NCBI GenBank assembly: GCA_905221605.1
Contig: CAJNDS010002562.1
Span: forward strand, 296,732 to 360,731
Source: Symbiodinium natans
Taxonomy: Eukaryota > Sar > Dinophyceae > Suessiales > Symbiodiniaceae
Direction of reading: 5' to 3'
DNA length: 64,000 nt
The translations under genes and the position numbers were made by a program. This document shows, one piece after another, positions 10,206 through 21,115 of this stretch (its first letter is position 1; each line of letters begins with the position of its first letter). Under the pieces are notes generated by a model. The model was given only the letters and a program-made list of their open reading frames with translations, did no database searches and had not been told where the DNA came from.

Positions 10206-10985
10206 GCCTGAATAAGTGGGCCGTAGGCCTGGACATAGGACAGCAGCATGCTAGGGGTCGGAAGAATTACTAGTATGATTCCTTTCTGACCCCTACATAA
10301 GTATGAAGAAATCCCCAAACCCCTCTTCTAACTACTGAAAGGCCCGCGTTTTTCGCCCTCACCCGCTCAAACTTTGAACAGACAATCGCACATCAGGAGT
10401 ATCACAACCCGCACGGGGATGTTCCTCCCTCAGCGATGGCCGCAAGCGTGAGCTCTTCAAATCCTTACATGTAGGATCGTCGGTTTTGGAGGGCAGAAGC
10501 CGTTGGAGTTTATCCCGTATGGGTGAATCCTAAACCTAAACCCTAAACCCTAAACCCTAAACCCTAAACCCTAAACCCTAAACCCTAAACCCTAAACCCT
10601 AAACCCTAAACCCTAAACCCTTGATGTGAGAAGGCGAAGATGAGAGCTTAGGCTCGCAGATTTTGTCTCTAGGGGTTGCCAGACTGTTCAGAAAGCCCGC
10701 AGCAGCAGCCCACGACTTCTCTCACTCATCAGAGGGCTTAGGGTTTAGGGTTAGGGTTTAGGGTTTAGGGTTTAGGGTTTAGGGTTTAGGGTTTAGGGTT
10801 TAGAGTTTAGGGTTTTTGGTTTAGGGTTTAGGGCTTCTCACTCATCACGACGACCCTCTGATGAGGTCGACTCTCTCAACCCTGAACCCCCTTTTGGGGA
10901 CCAAGCGAACCCTCGAATTGGGGACATATACCGTATGTCCGGTCCCCAAGGCTCAGGTTATGTTGGAAGAGTGAAGCCTCCATAG
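10206..10985 (+). CDS. four-exon 3' gene end, ITS inserted in coding sequence
   Basis: Exons: 10206-10255 (LNKWAVGLDIGQQHA), 10342-10447 (FALTRSNFEQTIAHQEY onward, GTGAGC donor), 10673-10731 (VARLFRKPAAAAHDFSHSS) and 10848-10985 (from RRPSDEVDSLNPEPPFGD to VGRVKPP and TAG). The last two stay in frame if the DNA between the two copies of an 11-bp direct repeat is removed. No family is recognised. The C-terminal part is Pro/Gly/Asp-rich and probably disordered. Confidence 0.55.
10254..10341 (+). mobile_element. Family F element as intron
   Basis: Shares GGGGTCGGAAG, an ATTACTAG-like stretch, CCCCAAACCCCTCTTCTAA and CTACTGAAAGGCC with copies at 21952 and 57022. It lies between two coding stretches of the same gene. 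Confidence 0.6.
10534..10620. repeat. ITS array (CCCTAAA)n
   Basis: About 12 near-perfect heptamers in the intron before the exon at 10673. Confidence 0.9.
10736..10836. repeat. ITS tract inserted between copies of an 11-bp direct repeat
   Basis: TTTAGGG units lie between CTCACTCATCA at 10721-10731 and at 10837-10847. The flanking coding sequences join in frame through the repeat. No AG is available at the right edge. Confidence 0.85.
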
Positions 10986-11190
10986 CGACCGTGCGCCGCG
11001 AGTTTCATTGAGGTTTAGGGGTTAAGGGCGTTAAGGGCTTCAAGGACTTCAAGGGTTTTACCGGTTGAGGTTGATTAGGCTTGGACCGTGAACAGGGGTT
11101 TATATGGTTGTTTCCCCAAACAGGAGACCCGTAATGTACCCCAAAACAGGATGCTCCTTATGATGGGAACCGCCAAAATGGGCACCACGA

Positions 11191-11470
11191 TTCTCGGAAA
11201 CCCTCTAAACCCTAAACCCTACAATCCTGAAACCCTAAGCCCCAAAACCCTAATGCCCTAAAGCCCGAAAACCCCAAGCCCCAAAACCCTAATGCCCAAA
11301 AACCCGAAAACCCTAAAACACTAAAACCCTAAAGCCCTAAAACCCCTAAAACCCCTTACTTAAAAACCCTAAAACCCTAAAACCCCTAAAACCCTTACTT
11401 AAAAACCCGAAAACCCGAAAACCCTACAACCCTAAAACCCTGAAACCCTAAACCCTAAAACCCTAAACCC
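11191..11470. repeat. degenerate telomere-like array with 8-base units
   Basis: Runs of AACCCTAA and CCCGAAAA-type units of 7-9 bases, much more diverged than other ITS here. No gene is seen between 10986 and 11470. Confidence 0.75.
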
Positions 11471-11477
11471 TTGAGTG

Positions 11478-11548
11478 ACGGCCTGTGGTGTGTCGAGGTT
11501 GCCATCGACCTCAAGGAGATGTTGCAGATTGTGCGAGGCTGGATTTAG
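11478..11548 (+). CDS. terminal exon, unrecognised
   Basis: Reads DGLWCVEVAIDLKEML then QIVRGWI and TAG. Strong protein-like content between two degenerate repeat arrays. Confidence 0.4.
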
Positions 11549-12039
11549 GATCTTGAGCTTGGGGTTTGGGGTTTAGGGTTGAGGGTTGAGGGTTGAGGGT
11601 TGAATTTTTGGGTTTGGGGTTTAGGGTTTAGGGTTGAGGGTTGAATTTGGGTTTGGGGTTTAGGGTTAGGGTTGAGGGTTGAGGGTTGAGGGTTGAATTT
11701 GGGTTTGGGGTTTAGGGTTTAGGGCTTCGTGTTCGGGTTTTTTGGCTTTGGGTGTTCAGGACTCGAAAGGCTGGTTGCGTAAGTTGTGTAGGCTTACTTT
11801 AGGGTATGCGTTTAGTGTCTGGGGTTTAGCATGATACATCCACTGGTGTCTGCCACGGTTTCCTGCGAAGACTGGGTTGGACTGGGGCTATTTGGTTCCC
11901 CTAAACCTTAAACGCCTTACCCGCGAATAATCTGATGCTTGGCCACAACCTTCAAGCCCAAACCCATGCTTCCCCAATAACCTGTTCGAGCCCGGTACCG
12001 CAAAATGAGATCAGTAGTTTATAGTAGCTTGGGGAGTAG

Positions 12040-12134
12040 GATGTGCGGTGTTGGACGACACCCATACAAGCGAGGGCCCTCGACCCGGAGAAATTGACGG
12101 AACCTGTCTTGGGGCAATTTCCATAGCAGTTTAG
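12040..12134 (+). CDS. terminal exon, unrecognised
   Basis: After a GTAG acceptor it reads CAVLDDTHTSEGPRPGE then IDGTCLGAISIAV and TAG. Confidence 0.4.
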
Positions 12135-12303
12135 CGTTATGCGGTGATAGGGCCCTGTACGGTTGCAAGAACCCTAAATCCTAAACCCTAAACCCTAAAC
12201 CAGGGCTGTCGAGGAGTCTAGGTCTCAGGGGTTCAGGGAAGCCCTAAAACCCAAGCCCCAAGCCCTAAACCCTAAACCCTAAGCCCCAAACCCTAGTGCT
12301 CCT

Positions 12304-15069
12304 GCAGCAGACTGCCCTTTGCTGAACGGGGTTTCCTTCTTCGAGTTCCATGTCCGCGTGCGGCCTAGCTTGGGGTTTAGGGTTTAGGGTTTAGGGTTTA
12401 GGGTTTAGGGTTTAGGGTTTAGGGCTTAGGGCTTAGGGCTTAGGGCTTAGGGTTTAGGGTTTAGGGTTTAGGGTTTAGGGTTAGGGTTTAGGGCTTGGGG
12501 GGTTTGGGTTCTTCCGTGCAGGGAAACTCCAGATACAAATCCCAGGGTGAAAACAGCCATGCTTCCCCCCTAATAGCACCTTAAGTCCCAAACCTCTAAA
12601 CACTGGGTTTAGGGTTTATGGTTTCGGGTTTAGGGTCTAGGGTTTAGGGTTTAGGGTTTGGGCTTAGGGCACTACCCAAGAAGGCAGGTACGAGCGCCAG
12701 GCTTCCGTCCTCCGTTTCACATACGTGTTTAGGGTTTAGGGTTTGGGATTTAGGTTTTAGGGTTTATGGTTTAGGGTTGAGGGTTTAGGGCTAGGGTTTG
12801 GGGTGTAGGGTTTAGGGGGTTGGTCTAGGGTTGAGGCTCAGGGTTTACATCTTTTGGGTTGCTGGGCTGGAGTTTGGGGCTTGGAGTTCGGCATTTTTAG
12901 TTTGCTTAGAGAAGAAACATGCATACTTCTAAAGAAAAAGAGATTAGCCTCCATTTTGGCGTCTACCTCCCCTTCGTTTCTGCTGCTTTGTAGGTGGCTA
13001 CTGGGAACCTCAGGTAGGATTCTTCGGCAGCCTACAAAGGAGGCAGTTTTCGGTTAGTGTTCTTGGGCGGACCCTACCCATGGTAACGACCCTTGGAAGT
13101 CTTCACTAGAGGAGATGCCTGAAATCATTAACTATACTTGCCTTTGTCAAGGCGCTGTGCCCAGGTACACCCTGAACCTTGAACCCTCAAACCGAAACCC
13201 TACAAGACCCTATGTAACCCCATCTGTGCCCAGGTACACCTTAAACCTTGAACCCGAAACCCTAAACCCTAAACCCTGAACCCTGAACCCTGAACCCTAA
13301 ACCCTAAACCCTAAACCCTGAACCCTAGCCCTAAACTCGAAACCCTAAGCCAGAAACCCGATACCCCAAAGGCTACGACAAGGGCGGAACCGAAATGGAC
13401 TTCGGCATCTTCAAGCTGGGGGACTGGGGTCCCCAGGGTTTAGGGTGTTAGGGTTACAGGGTTTAGGGTTTAGGGTTTAGGGTTTTTAGGTTTTAGGGTT
13501 TTTAGGGTTTTTAGGGTTTAGGGTTTAGGGTTTCGGGTTTAGAGTTGCAATAGCCCAGTGTCATACTAAAAAGCCACCTAAGAATTCGCAATGCTCATCT
13601 TTCACCATGAGCGAATGGTACTTCAAAAGCCTTACTGTTGTAGGGAATGGGGGATGAGGTACCCTATAATCCCTTACAAAGTATATATAGGGCCCTAATT
13701 CCCTCATTCCCTGCTAACCAACAGTTATGGGGTTCTTAAGGGAGGGGAACCTTAGGGAAGCTCAGGGAGCCTTAGGGAGTAGTGGGGAGCAAAAGGGAAA
13801 CTTGGGTGACATACCCCCCTTGAAACCCCCCCCCCCCCCCCCCAAACCCTAAACCCTAAACCCTAAACCCTGAACCCTGAACCCTAAACCCTAAACCCTA
13901 AACCCTACCTTGAGATATCGATAAAACAGTAAGAAGCAGGGCGAGGTGGAGGTTTCCCGTGTCTCCGAAGCTTGCTTGGGAACCCGGACCGCCCTGCACC
14001 CTACGCCCTGCACTCTACGCCCTGCACTCTACGCCCTGCACACTACGCCCTAAACCCCAAACCCTAAACCCCCTACGCCCTACACCCTAAACCCTAAACC
14101 CTAACCCTAAACCCTAAACCCTAAACCCTAAACCCTAAACCCTAAACCCTAAACCCTAAACCCTAAACCCTAAATCCGAACTGCTGGTGAGGACTACCCG
14201 GTGGTCGACTTTGACTACTTCGGCGACGACTTCCAAGCCTGGTGCCTGGTACCGGCAGCCAAGGCACATGGTTTGGGGGCGATTTGCGGTTTAGGGTTTA
14301 GGGTTGAGGGTTGAGGGTTGAGGGTTTAGGGTTAGGGCTTCGGATTTCGGGTTTAGGGTTTAGGGTTTAGGGTTTAGGGTTTTGGGTGCTTAAGGCTTAG
14401 GGTCTCAAAGTCGTGTACCTTCTCCACTTAAATGACGCGAGGGTTACTGGAAAGACCAAACTCAGGGCACAGGATTCCCTGTGTTTGTGGGACCTGGGAT
14501 TAGGAATTAGGGTTTGTGATAAGGGCTTAGGGTTTCGGAATGAGCAGGGTTTGAGGACTAAGGGTTTGAGGGCTTTGGGGTTCTCGGATTCCAGGGTATA
14601 GGGTTCCAGGGTCTGCGCAGGTGGCCCAGGACATAGAACGTGTTTAGGGTTTAGGGTTTAGGGTTTAGGGTTTAGGGTTTAGGGACTTAAGCCTGAAGAT
14701 GAGCTTGCATAGAGGGTTGGGTGTGTTGTAGGTTTTAGGGTTTAGGGTTGTTGGGTGGCGCCATCGCAGGAAAATAACGTGACCCAAAGATGCGAATCCC
14801 GAGGGCGTCGAGGGTATACACTCCTACGACTAGATTTCCCTGATGTCGCGTTGGTTACCTTGTGCTGGCAGTCCCACAATACCCTCAACAACTAAACCGT
14901 AAACCGTAACCCTAAACCCTAAACCCTAAACCCTATATCTACCCTAAACCCTAAGCCCTAAACCCTACACCCGAAACCCTCAGTGTCCCCACAGGGCGAT
15001 GGCGACCTGCCGCGCGCCGTGGCCGCTGCCTACGGTGGCTCAGCGGACCCTCTTGAGCCAGCAGAGTGA
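12304..15069 (+). CDS. exon cluster ending in a terminal exon, unrecognised
   Basis: Coding stretches at 12310-12373 (LLNGVSFFEFHVRVRPSL), 12686-12724 (YERQASVLRFTY), 13370-13437 (KGGTEMDFGIFKLGDWG), 14192-14270 (DYPVVDFDYFGDDFQAWC) and 14995-15069 (GDGDLPRAVAAAYGGSAD, ending EPAE and TGA). Asp and aromatic residues are frequent. The introns are dominated by ITS. I infer one gene from strand and order, but not every splice phase agrees, so it may be two genes. Confidence 0.4.
12372..12500. repeat. ITS array, TTTAGGG with GGGCTTA block
   Basis: A clean run of TTTAGGG, then four GGGCTTA variants, then TTTAGGG again. Confidence 0.9.
13628..13835. mobile_element. Family C element next to a family N element
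   Basis: 13628-13735 has GTAGGGAATGGGGG and CTCATTCCCTGCTAA, as in family C. 13735-13835 (CCTTAGGGAGTAGTGGGGAG and ATACCCCCCTTG) is an inverted relative of the stretch at 49930-50030. A run of C follows. Confidence 0.5.
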
Positions 15070-15120
15070 GATATTCAGGGCTTTAGGGTTTAGGGGTTAG
15101 GGTTTAGGGTTTAGGGTTTA

Positions 15121-15232
15121 GGGTAGCCCCAGCAGTGCCCTTTACCCATTCATTTTGGTGATGGGTTCCCTTACGAAGCAACCAACCCCAAAAAAGGGGT
15201 GCCCTTATCACAAGATGGTTGCTGCGCTAGCA
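15121..15232 (+). mobile_element. Family A element, ends eroded
   Basis: GTAGCCCCAGCAGTGCCC, then CAACCCCAAAAAAGGGGTGC and ATGGTTGCTGCGCTAGCAA follow the family A order, directly next to ITS. Confidence 0.6.
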
Positions 15233-15274
15233 ATTAAGGTTTTTTTTTTTGTTTTTCCGTTCTTCTTGTGCCTG

Positions 15275-15450
15275 GCTAGTATCATGGGTTTCCCTACTAC
15301 CGCCCTCAAAACTACCTCCCCCCCCCCGAGGTTCCCACCTTAAAGAGCCTTAATCCTGCTTAATTGTCCCTAAGTCGGCCTCAATAATGGGGGGAACCTA
15401 GGGGGGGGGTTAGTATAGAGGGGGGTAGTAGGGAACCCATGATAGTAAAC
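15275..15450. mobile_element. Family I element with long inverted repeats
   Basis: The left end AGTATCATGGGTTTCCCTAC is matched by its complement at about 15420-15446 (inverted repeat of about 27 bp). The interior has C runs and G runs that also pair. A partial relative is at 56680-56710. Confidence 0.7.
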
Positions 15451-15461
15451 AAACGCAGCTC

Positions 15462-15545
15462 TTAGGGTACACCCAGAAAGGAATTGGCCATGTCGAATGC
15501 TTTCTTGGGCTTTTTGAGGGGGTAGAGGTTTTACTAGGGATTAGG
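15462..15545 (+). CDS. possible exon, unrecognised
   Basis: An open stretch directly after the family I element reads GYTQKGIGHVECFLGLFE. No stop or domain supports it further. Confidence 0.25.
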
Positions 15546-16033
15546 GCTTCAGGGCCTAGGTTTTTAGGGCTTTTAGGGTTCGGTTCTTGGGTAAGTTGTG
15601 GAAGGGTTTGTGGTTTGTAGGGGGAGTTTGTGATTTGGATGGTTTTGGAGGGGTATGTTGCAGATTTTTCTGAGGCTTCGGATTATGTAGAGCTATACAG
15701 TTTCGTCGGGGGTATTTGGGGAGCCCTTTGGGGTTTAGGGTTCAGGGTTCAGGGAGTACCCCTGAACCCTAAACCCTAAACCCTAAACCCCTAAACTGGT
15801 CTTCCCTAACGCCCAAACCTTAACCCAAAAGCCTCGACCCTGAAACCCCTTGGCAGATACCTTTCAGAAAGAAAAGGGCCAACAAAATGGAGCAAGCCCT
15901 GATGCAAAAGTTGTCTAAGCCCTAAAGCCTAAACCCTAAACCCTAAACCCTAAGCCCTAAGCCCTAAACCCTAAGCCCTAAACCCTAAACCGTAAACCGT
16001 AAACCCTGAACCCGAACCTGCGCATGGTAGCAG

Positions 16034-16081
16034 GACTTCTCGGAGCTGTGCATCCCAGATCCGCGCAAGGCCCGCCGGTGA
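16034..16081 (+). CDS. short terminal exon, unrecognised
   Basis: After a GCAG acceptor it reads DFSELCIPDPRKARR and stops at TGA. ITS lies on both sides. Confidence 0.35.
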   Translation, partial: DFSELCIPDPRKARR

Positions 16082-16635
16082 TGGTATGGCTCTTCACCTA
16101 GAAGCCCTAAACCCTAAGCCCTAAGCCCTAAACCCTAAAACCTAAAGGGTTTTCAGTTTATGGGGGGTTGAGAGCGGCTGTTTGGGCTTAGTTTTTGCGA
16201 TTTAGATGACTTTGAATGCTTGAATGCTGTCCGAAACCTCACTCACCCTTGCAGCAGAGTGTGAGTGAGGCAGGGTTTCTGGGTTTAGGGTTTAGGGTTT
16301 AGGGGGTTTAGGGGGTTTAGGGCCAGTTTCGGGGGGTGTGGGTAAGGGGTTCGGGTTGAGGACTTGGGGCGTAGGGCAGATTGAGTTTTAAAGGAGGCAC
16401 CCTCTAGTCTGATCCAATTAAGATGAGAGTTGAGGGTTGAGGGTTTAAAAGTTTAGGGCCAGTTTAGGGTGCCCTTAGGGTTTAGGGTTTAGGGCTTAGG
16501 GTTTAGGGTGTGACCCTAAACCCCAAACTCTAAACCCCGAACCCCGAACCCCAAGCCCTGAACTCGAAGCCCCGGACGCTAAACCCTAAACCCTAAACCC
16601 TAAACCCCAAACCCCAAACCCTCATCACGCTGCAG

Positions 16636-17804
16636 AGGTCAGCCTCACGCCGAAGGGCTATCAGAGCATCGCAGAGCTGCTCGATGGCCCTAAACCCTAA
16701 ACCTAAACCCTAAACCCTAAACCCTGAACCCTGAACCCTAAGCCCCAAACCCTAAACCCTAAACACCCGAAAACCCTCAAACCCTGGAGGCCCAAGAGGG
16801 TTCAGCGTTTAGGGGATACAGTGGCCAAGTTCAGTTTTTTTTTTGGGGGGGGGGGGGGTGGGGGGGGGGGGGAGGGGGGGGGGATTGGGGGGGGGATGGG
16901 GGGGGGGATGGGGGGGGGGGGTGGGGGGGGGGGATGGGGGGGGGGGGGCGGGGGGGGGGGGGGGATGGGGGGGGGATGGGGGGGGGGGGGGGGGGTTGGG
17001 GGGGGGGGGGGGGTTGGGGGGGGGGGGGGGGGGTTGCGGGGGGGGGGGGTGGGGGGGGGAGGGGTTTGGGTTTTGGGTTTTAGGTTTTTTGGGATCTAGG
17101 GTTAGTTTTATTTTTATTTTTTTGTTTGGAGGGGGGGGGGGGGCATGAGGGTCGCAGTATAGGCTTTAGGGCCGTTGAGGGGGGGAGGGGGGGGAGGGGA
17201 GGAGGGAGGGATTCTTTTGTGGGGGAGGTGCGGTGTTTTGAGTTGTTAGCCCATATTTCTCGGGGCAATCCTGGCTGGCATAGGGTTTGAGGCTTAGGGT
17301 TTAGGGGCTTAGGGTTGAGGGTTTAGGGCTCAGGGCTTGGGGTGGTTTAGATGAGAAACAAGACGGCTGGTTCGGGGAAGTTCAGGGTTCGGGTGTTCGG
17401 GGGTTTAGGGTTCAGGGTTTGGGGTTTAGGGCGATACGCTGGATTCTCATCCTGTTGTGCAACTCTTCAACATCCAGGCTGCTGTAACAGCATTTGTTAT
17501 TCTTCTAAGCCTTCTAAGATTCTAGCCGTAACCATACCCAGTTTTGGGTATGGTTTGGGCTAAAAGGCTTAGAAGACAAGCTCGAGAAGCCCCTAAACCT
17601 TCAACCCCAACAGCCCTTATACGCCCTAAGATGAAATCCTCGATTGTTTGGTTTAGGTTTTAGGGTTTAGGGTTTAGGGTTTAGGGTTTAGGGTTTAGGG
17701 TTTAGGGTTTAGGGGTTCAACCTCTCGGCCCTTCAGCAGACCAAGGCAAGAGAAGCCGGCCAGGATGCAGGTGTTCATCGCTGGGGGCCCCAGCAGACCC
17801 TCTG
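16636..17804 (+). CDS. three exon fragments, unrecognised
   Basis: VSLTPKGYQSIAELLD (16636-16686, TGCAG acceptor), DTLDSHPVVQLFNIQAA (17430-17483, GTAACA donor) and FNLSALQQTKAREAGQD (17714-17804). The first two are separated by the G-rich tract. Confidence 0.4.
16834..17077 (+). repeat. poly(G)-rich tract of about 240 bp
   Basis: Runs of G broken by single A or T, giving GGGGATGGGG-like units. The Gly-rich open frames across it are composition artefacts. Confidence 0.95.
17500..17580. repeat. imperfect palindrome of about 80 bp
   Basis: CTTCTAAGCC to AACCATACCCA is followed by TGGGTATGGTT to GGCTTAGAAG. The arms are about 30 bases with a 4-base centre. It lies in an intron and may be a collapsed inverted-repeat element. 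Confidence 0.75.
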
Positions 17805-17894
17805 CAGGGTTTAGGGTTTAGGGTTCAGGGTTTAGGGTTTAGGGTTTAGGGTTTAGGGTTTAGGGTTAGGGTTTGAGGGCTTAGGAATCAGGGT

Positions 17895-18032
17895 GGGGAC
17901 TTTGTTTGGGCTTTTGTAAGGTGCTTCGGGCAGACAGCCTTCCATTGCCGCATGGTCTGCTGCCCGCCTCCGTGTTTGATCATGTTGCACTTCGGGCAGC
18001 CACCACAAGGGTAGTCAGAGGGGAGCTTTCCC
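17895..18032 (-). CDS. Cys-rich terminal exon on the minus strand
   Basis: Reads KLPSDYPCGGCPKCNMIKH, continues through MRQWKAVCPKH and stops in TGA near 17895. The CxxCxxC spacing with later His and Cys suggests metal binding, but no named finger fits. Confidence 0.4.
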
Positions 18033-18129
18033 TAAACCCTAAACCCTAAACCCTAAACCCCAAACCCCAAACCCCAAACCCCAAACCCCAAACCCCAAAC
18101 CCCAACCCCAAACCCCAAACCCTCAACCC

Positions 18130-18246
18130 AAACCCTACTGCATATGGAGTTCGCACCCTTGGAAGCACTTTCCTTCGATTCCGGCGACAATTTCAGGCTC
18201 CCTTCGATCTACGAAAGCCCCAAGGCCCTGGAGCGCGAGACCTTAT
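18130..18246. CDS. exon readable on both strands
   Basis: Plus reading: MEFAPLEALSFDSGDNF to TLE-like end and TAA. Minus reading: GLGAFVDRREPEIVAGIEG to GCELHMQ and TAG. Both look protein-like. The minus-strand neighbours on each side slightly favour minus. Confidence 0.35.
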
Positions 18247-18861
18247 AATGGATTAGGGTTTAGTGTTTAGGGTTTAGGGTTAGGGGGCCCTAACTCGAAA
18301 CTCTGAAGCCGTAAAACACAAAACTAGGACTATAAAACATAAGAAGCTCTAAGCTCTACAAGCCACCCTAAACCCTAAACCCTAAACCCGAAGCCCCAAA
18401 CCCTAAACCCTAAACCCTAAACTCCACAACACGAAGCCCTCGGACTTGTTGTAGTCAAAAGTGTTGTTTAAGCTTCGGGTGTTGGACGAAGGGCTTAGCC
18501 CTAAGCCCTCTTTTACGGTTTTTTAACGTTAACCCCATTTAGGGGTTTTTGAATCTTAAAATCTAGGGCTTTTTTTGACGTTAACAAACCCTCCGCCCTA
18601 AACTTAAGCCCTGAACCCCACTCCAGCCCAACCCTGTACTCCCTTCCTAAGTCAGACCAGGACCGTTTGGTCACTCATTTCGGCGGCAAGGCCCTGGACT
18701 AAGGACCTTTCCGAGGTTTTAGGGTTTAGGGTTTAGGATTGAGGGCTTAGGGTCTGGGGTTAATGGTTTCAGGGTTTAGGGTTGAGGATTTAGGGTTCAG
18801 GGTTTTGGGGTTGAGGGTTTGTGGGTTTAGGGTTGAGGGTTTAGGGTTATTCTGAGAGAGT

Positions 18862-18970
18862 TGAAGATTCTAGGACCGCGAGTAGGCCCTTATTTCCTTT
18901 TTTTGGGGTTGGGGTTCCCTTATCATCCAAAAGGGCACCCTGATTATTCCTAGGTTTCTCCCGGGTCTAG
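18862..18970 (+). mobile_element. Family H element, ITS-free copy
   Basis: Runs CTAGGACCGCGAGTAGGCCC to TCTCCCGGGTCTAG and matches the rhodopsin intron at 2547-2732 nearly base for base outside that copy's ITS. It therefore shows the empty form. Confidence 0.75.
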
Positions 18971-19102
18971 GGTTCGTTGAGGGATTTCTTGGGGACCCTA
19001 AACCCTAAACCCTAAGCCCTAAACCCTAAACCCTCGGGTGTCCATGGATTCGGAGTACGAGCTGCCAGCTGGGACTCACGAGCGCCTCCCCAGTTCGTGC
19101 GG

Positions 19103-19379
19103 TTATGTAAGAGCCAAAGAAAGAACCCCAAGTTCTATCACAAGAAAATAGAGACCCTCCGAAAAGGTAAGCACAACGCGCGCGTGAATGCCCTTCGGAG
19201 GTGGCAGAGGGACGGCGTCCGGAAGCGAATCCCTTAGCTGAGGACGACCCGCACACACAGAGTCTAAGAGGAGCGCAACATTGGCCAGCTTTCCGTCGAC
19301 CTGCACTTGGTTGAAGGGCAGAGTGTCGTCACGCGCACGCGACAGCCTGAGTCTGTCGCCTTTCGAACCATGGGACACG
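19103..19379 (-). CDS. minus-strand exon, unrecognised
   Basis: Open for 92 codons with GC-rich third positions. It reads VSHGSKGDRLRLSRARDD, then VDGKLANVALLLDSVCAG and RQLRDSLPDAVP-like text, ending in a hydrophobic tail (LYFLVIELGVLSLAL) and TAA. The tail could be a membrane segment. Confidence 0.45.
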
Positions 19380-19722
19380 GCCCTGAGATTGGTGACTGCG
19401 TTAAGGGTTCTAAGCCTGGCCCTTGACCGCCCTAAACCCTAAGCCTTAAAACCCTATCTACCCCCCAAAACACCCTAAACCCTAAGATCTAAACCCTAAA
19501 GCCCTAAGCCCTAATCCCTGCGGGTCGAAACCCCAAACCCTAAGCCTTCAACCCCTGAGACCGAAACCCGACCCCCAAGCCCTTAAGACCTATCCGTTAA
19601 CCGCAGCCGATGCTAAGACCTCTATAGTTTGTACGATAGGGTTCGCGTTAGTGGTAGGGTCTCGGAAGGTCTGGCTCTCCAGCCCTAAACTCCAAATTGG
19701 CACATCCTGTCATCGAAAGTTA

Positions 19723-19746
19723 CCCCCCCCCCCCCCCCCCCCCCCC
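19723..19746. repeat. poly(C) run
   Basis: An uninterrupted C run of about 24 bases. The 19400-20060 stretch has degenerate ITS and a 26-bp direct repeat (19827-19852, 19965-19990), with no convincing exon. Confidence 0.95.
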
Positions 19747-20076
19747 TAATCCTGATATTCGCGCCGGCCAAACATATTCAAAACGAGGGGGTATCTAAAC
19801 TCCAAAACCTGAAATCTGAAGCCTAAACCCTAATGGCTCAACTCAAGGGCGGAGGCACTCGACCCCAGGGTGTTGCGCTTAGCCCCCTAAAGCCTAATTA
19901 AACCCTCTGATCTTTAAGCCCTTAACTAACCCTGAAAACCCTCTGAGCCCTAAACCCTAACTGAACCCTAATGGCTCAACTCAAGGGCGGGAGCCCTCTC
20001 CCCTCCAAATTCTCAAACACCTAAACCCTAAACCCTAAACCCTAAACCCTAAACCCTAAACCCACAAAAACAACAG

Positions 20077-20148
20077 CGCCAGGTCGCCGATGCCCACGAG
20101 CTTGACGCGTTTGCGGCAGCCTTGGAGGAGGGCCAACGAGACCTATAG
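20077..20148 (+). CDS. terminal exon, unrecognised
   Basis: Reads QVADAHELDAFAAALEEG then QRDL and TAG. Highly helical and acidic. It follows an ITS array. Confidence 0.45.
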   Translation, partial: RQVADAHELDAFAAALEEGQRDL

Positions 20149-20159
20149 TAGTAGTAGAG

Positions 20160-20262
20160 CAGGTAACCTTTAACCTTTTTGGGGTATATAACCCTAAACC
20201 CTAAACCCTATATAATCCCCTTATATTCCCAAAGGTTAAGCTGTAATTCCCCCAGGTTACTG
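20160..20262. mobile_element. inverted-repeat element split by ITS
   Basis: CAGGTAACCTTTAACC at the left pairs with AAAGGTTAAGC and CCCAGGTTAC at the right. Two CCCTAAA units lie at the centre. Confidence 0.55.
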
Positions 20263-20863
20263 GACAACTAAAGGAGAACCCCAAACTGGTGTTCATGATT
20301 TAGGGGGTTTTGAGGGGTTTAGGGTTTGGGGTTTGGGGTTGAGGGTTTAGGGTTCAGCGTGTTGGGTTTAGGGTGGTTTGAGTTTAGGGTTTTGGGGTTG
20401 GGGGTTGGGTTTAAAGAGTACGTAGGGTTAAGGTGGGTTGGGTTCGGTTTGGGGTTTGGGTTCTTGCGGCTTAGGTTTTTGGAGGTTTGTTGTTTAGGGT
20501 TTAGTTTCTGGTTTCTAACTTTGGTGGTTTAGTAAAGGGTTGTTGGTGTTGGTTTAAGGGGTTCAGGGTTTTCGGTTTTCGGGCTTACACTAAGAAAGCC
20601 TTGTTGGCTGAACACCTTGTAAGCCGGAAACCCAAAAAAAACCCTAAGCCCCTAAACCCTAAGCCGCCTAAACCCGAAATCCTAACCCCTAATCCTAGGT
20701 AGGATAAGGGGGACCCTTAAAAGGGAACCCCTTCTTAACCCTCTTCTGGCTCTCTTAAACAGGGACCTTATACAGAGGGTCTATATCCCCAAGGGTCCCC
20801 TTAATCCTATCCTCTACCTAAACTACCCCAAACCCCTAAAGTACCCTAAACCCGCCCTCAGGA

Positions 20864-20945
20864 GCTGAGCCAGCACACTTTACACTTTTTGGGATGCTAA
20901 ATCCCCTATAGAACTGAAAGTGTACACTTGTTTGCGGCTTATGAA
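20864..20945 (+). mobile_element. Family B element
   Basis: GAGCTGAGCCAGCACACTTT, CTATAGAACTGAAAGTGTAC and CTTATGAACTCAGC match the other family B copies. A 22-bp sequence beginning CCTAAACTACCCC occurs just before (20817) and just after (20949). Confidence 0.7.
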
Positions 20946-21051
20946 CTCAGCCTAAACTACCCCAAACCCCTAAGGTTCAGGGTTCAGGGTTCAGGGTTTA
21001 GGGTTTAGGGTTTAGGGCTTCTAACACCCCTATAGACCCTAAATCCCTTGT

Positions 21052-21115
21052 CCACGTCCCAAGGCCAGGGGCTACACGTTCCAAGCCGGCATTCGCGAAG
21101 GCGCGCGTCTTTAGG
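21052..21115 (+). CDS. short terminal exon, unrecognised
   Basis: Reads CPRPKARGYTFQAGIREG then ARL and TAG. Confidence 0.35.

Noticed and set aside
16821-17148. Gly-rich open frames
   Set aside because: They arise from the poly(G) tract.
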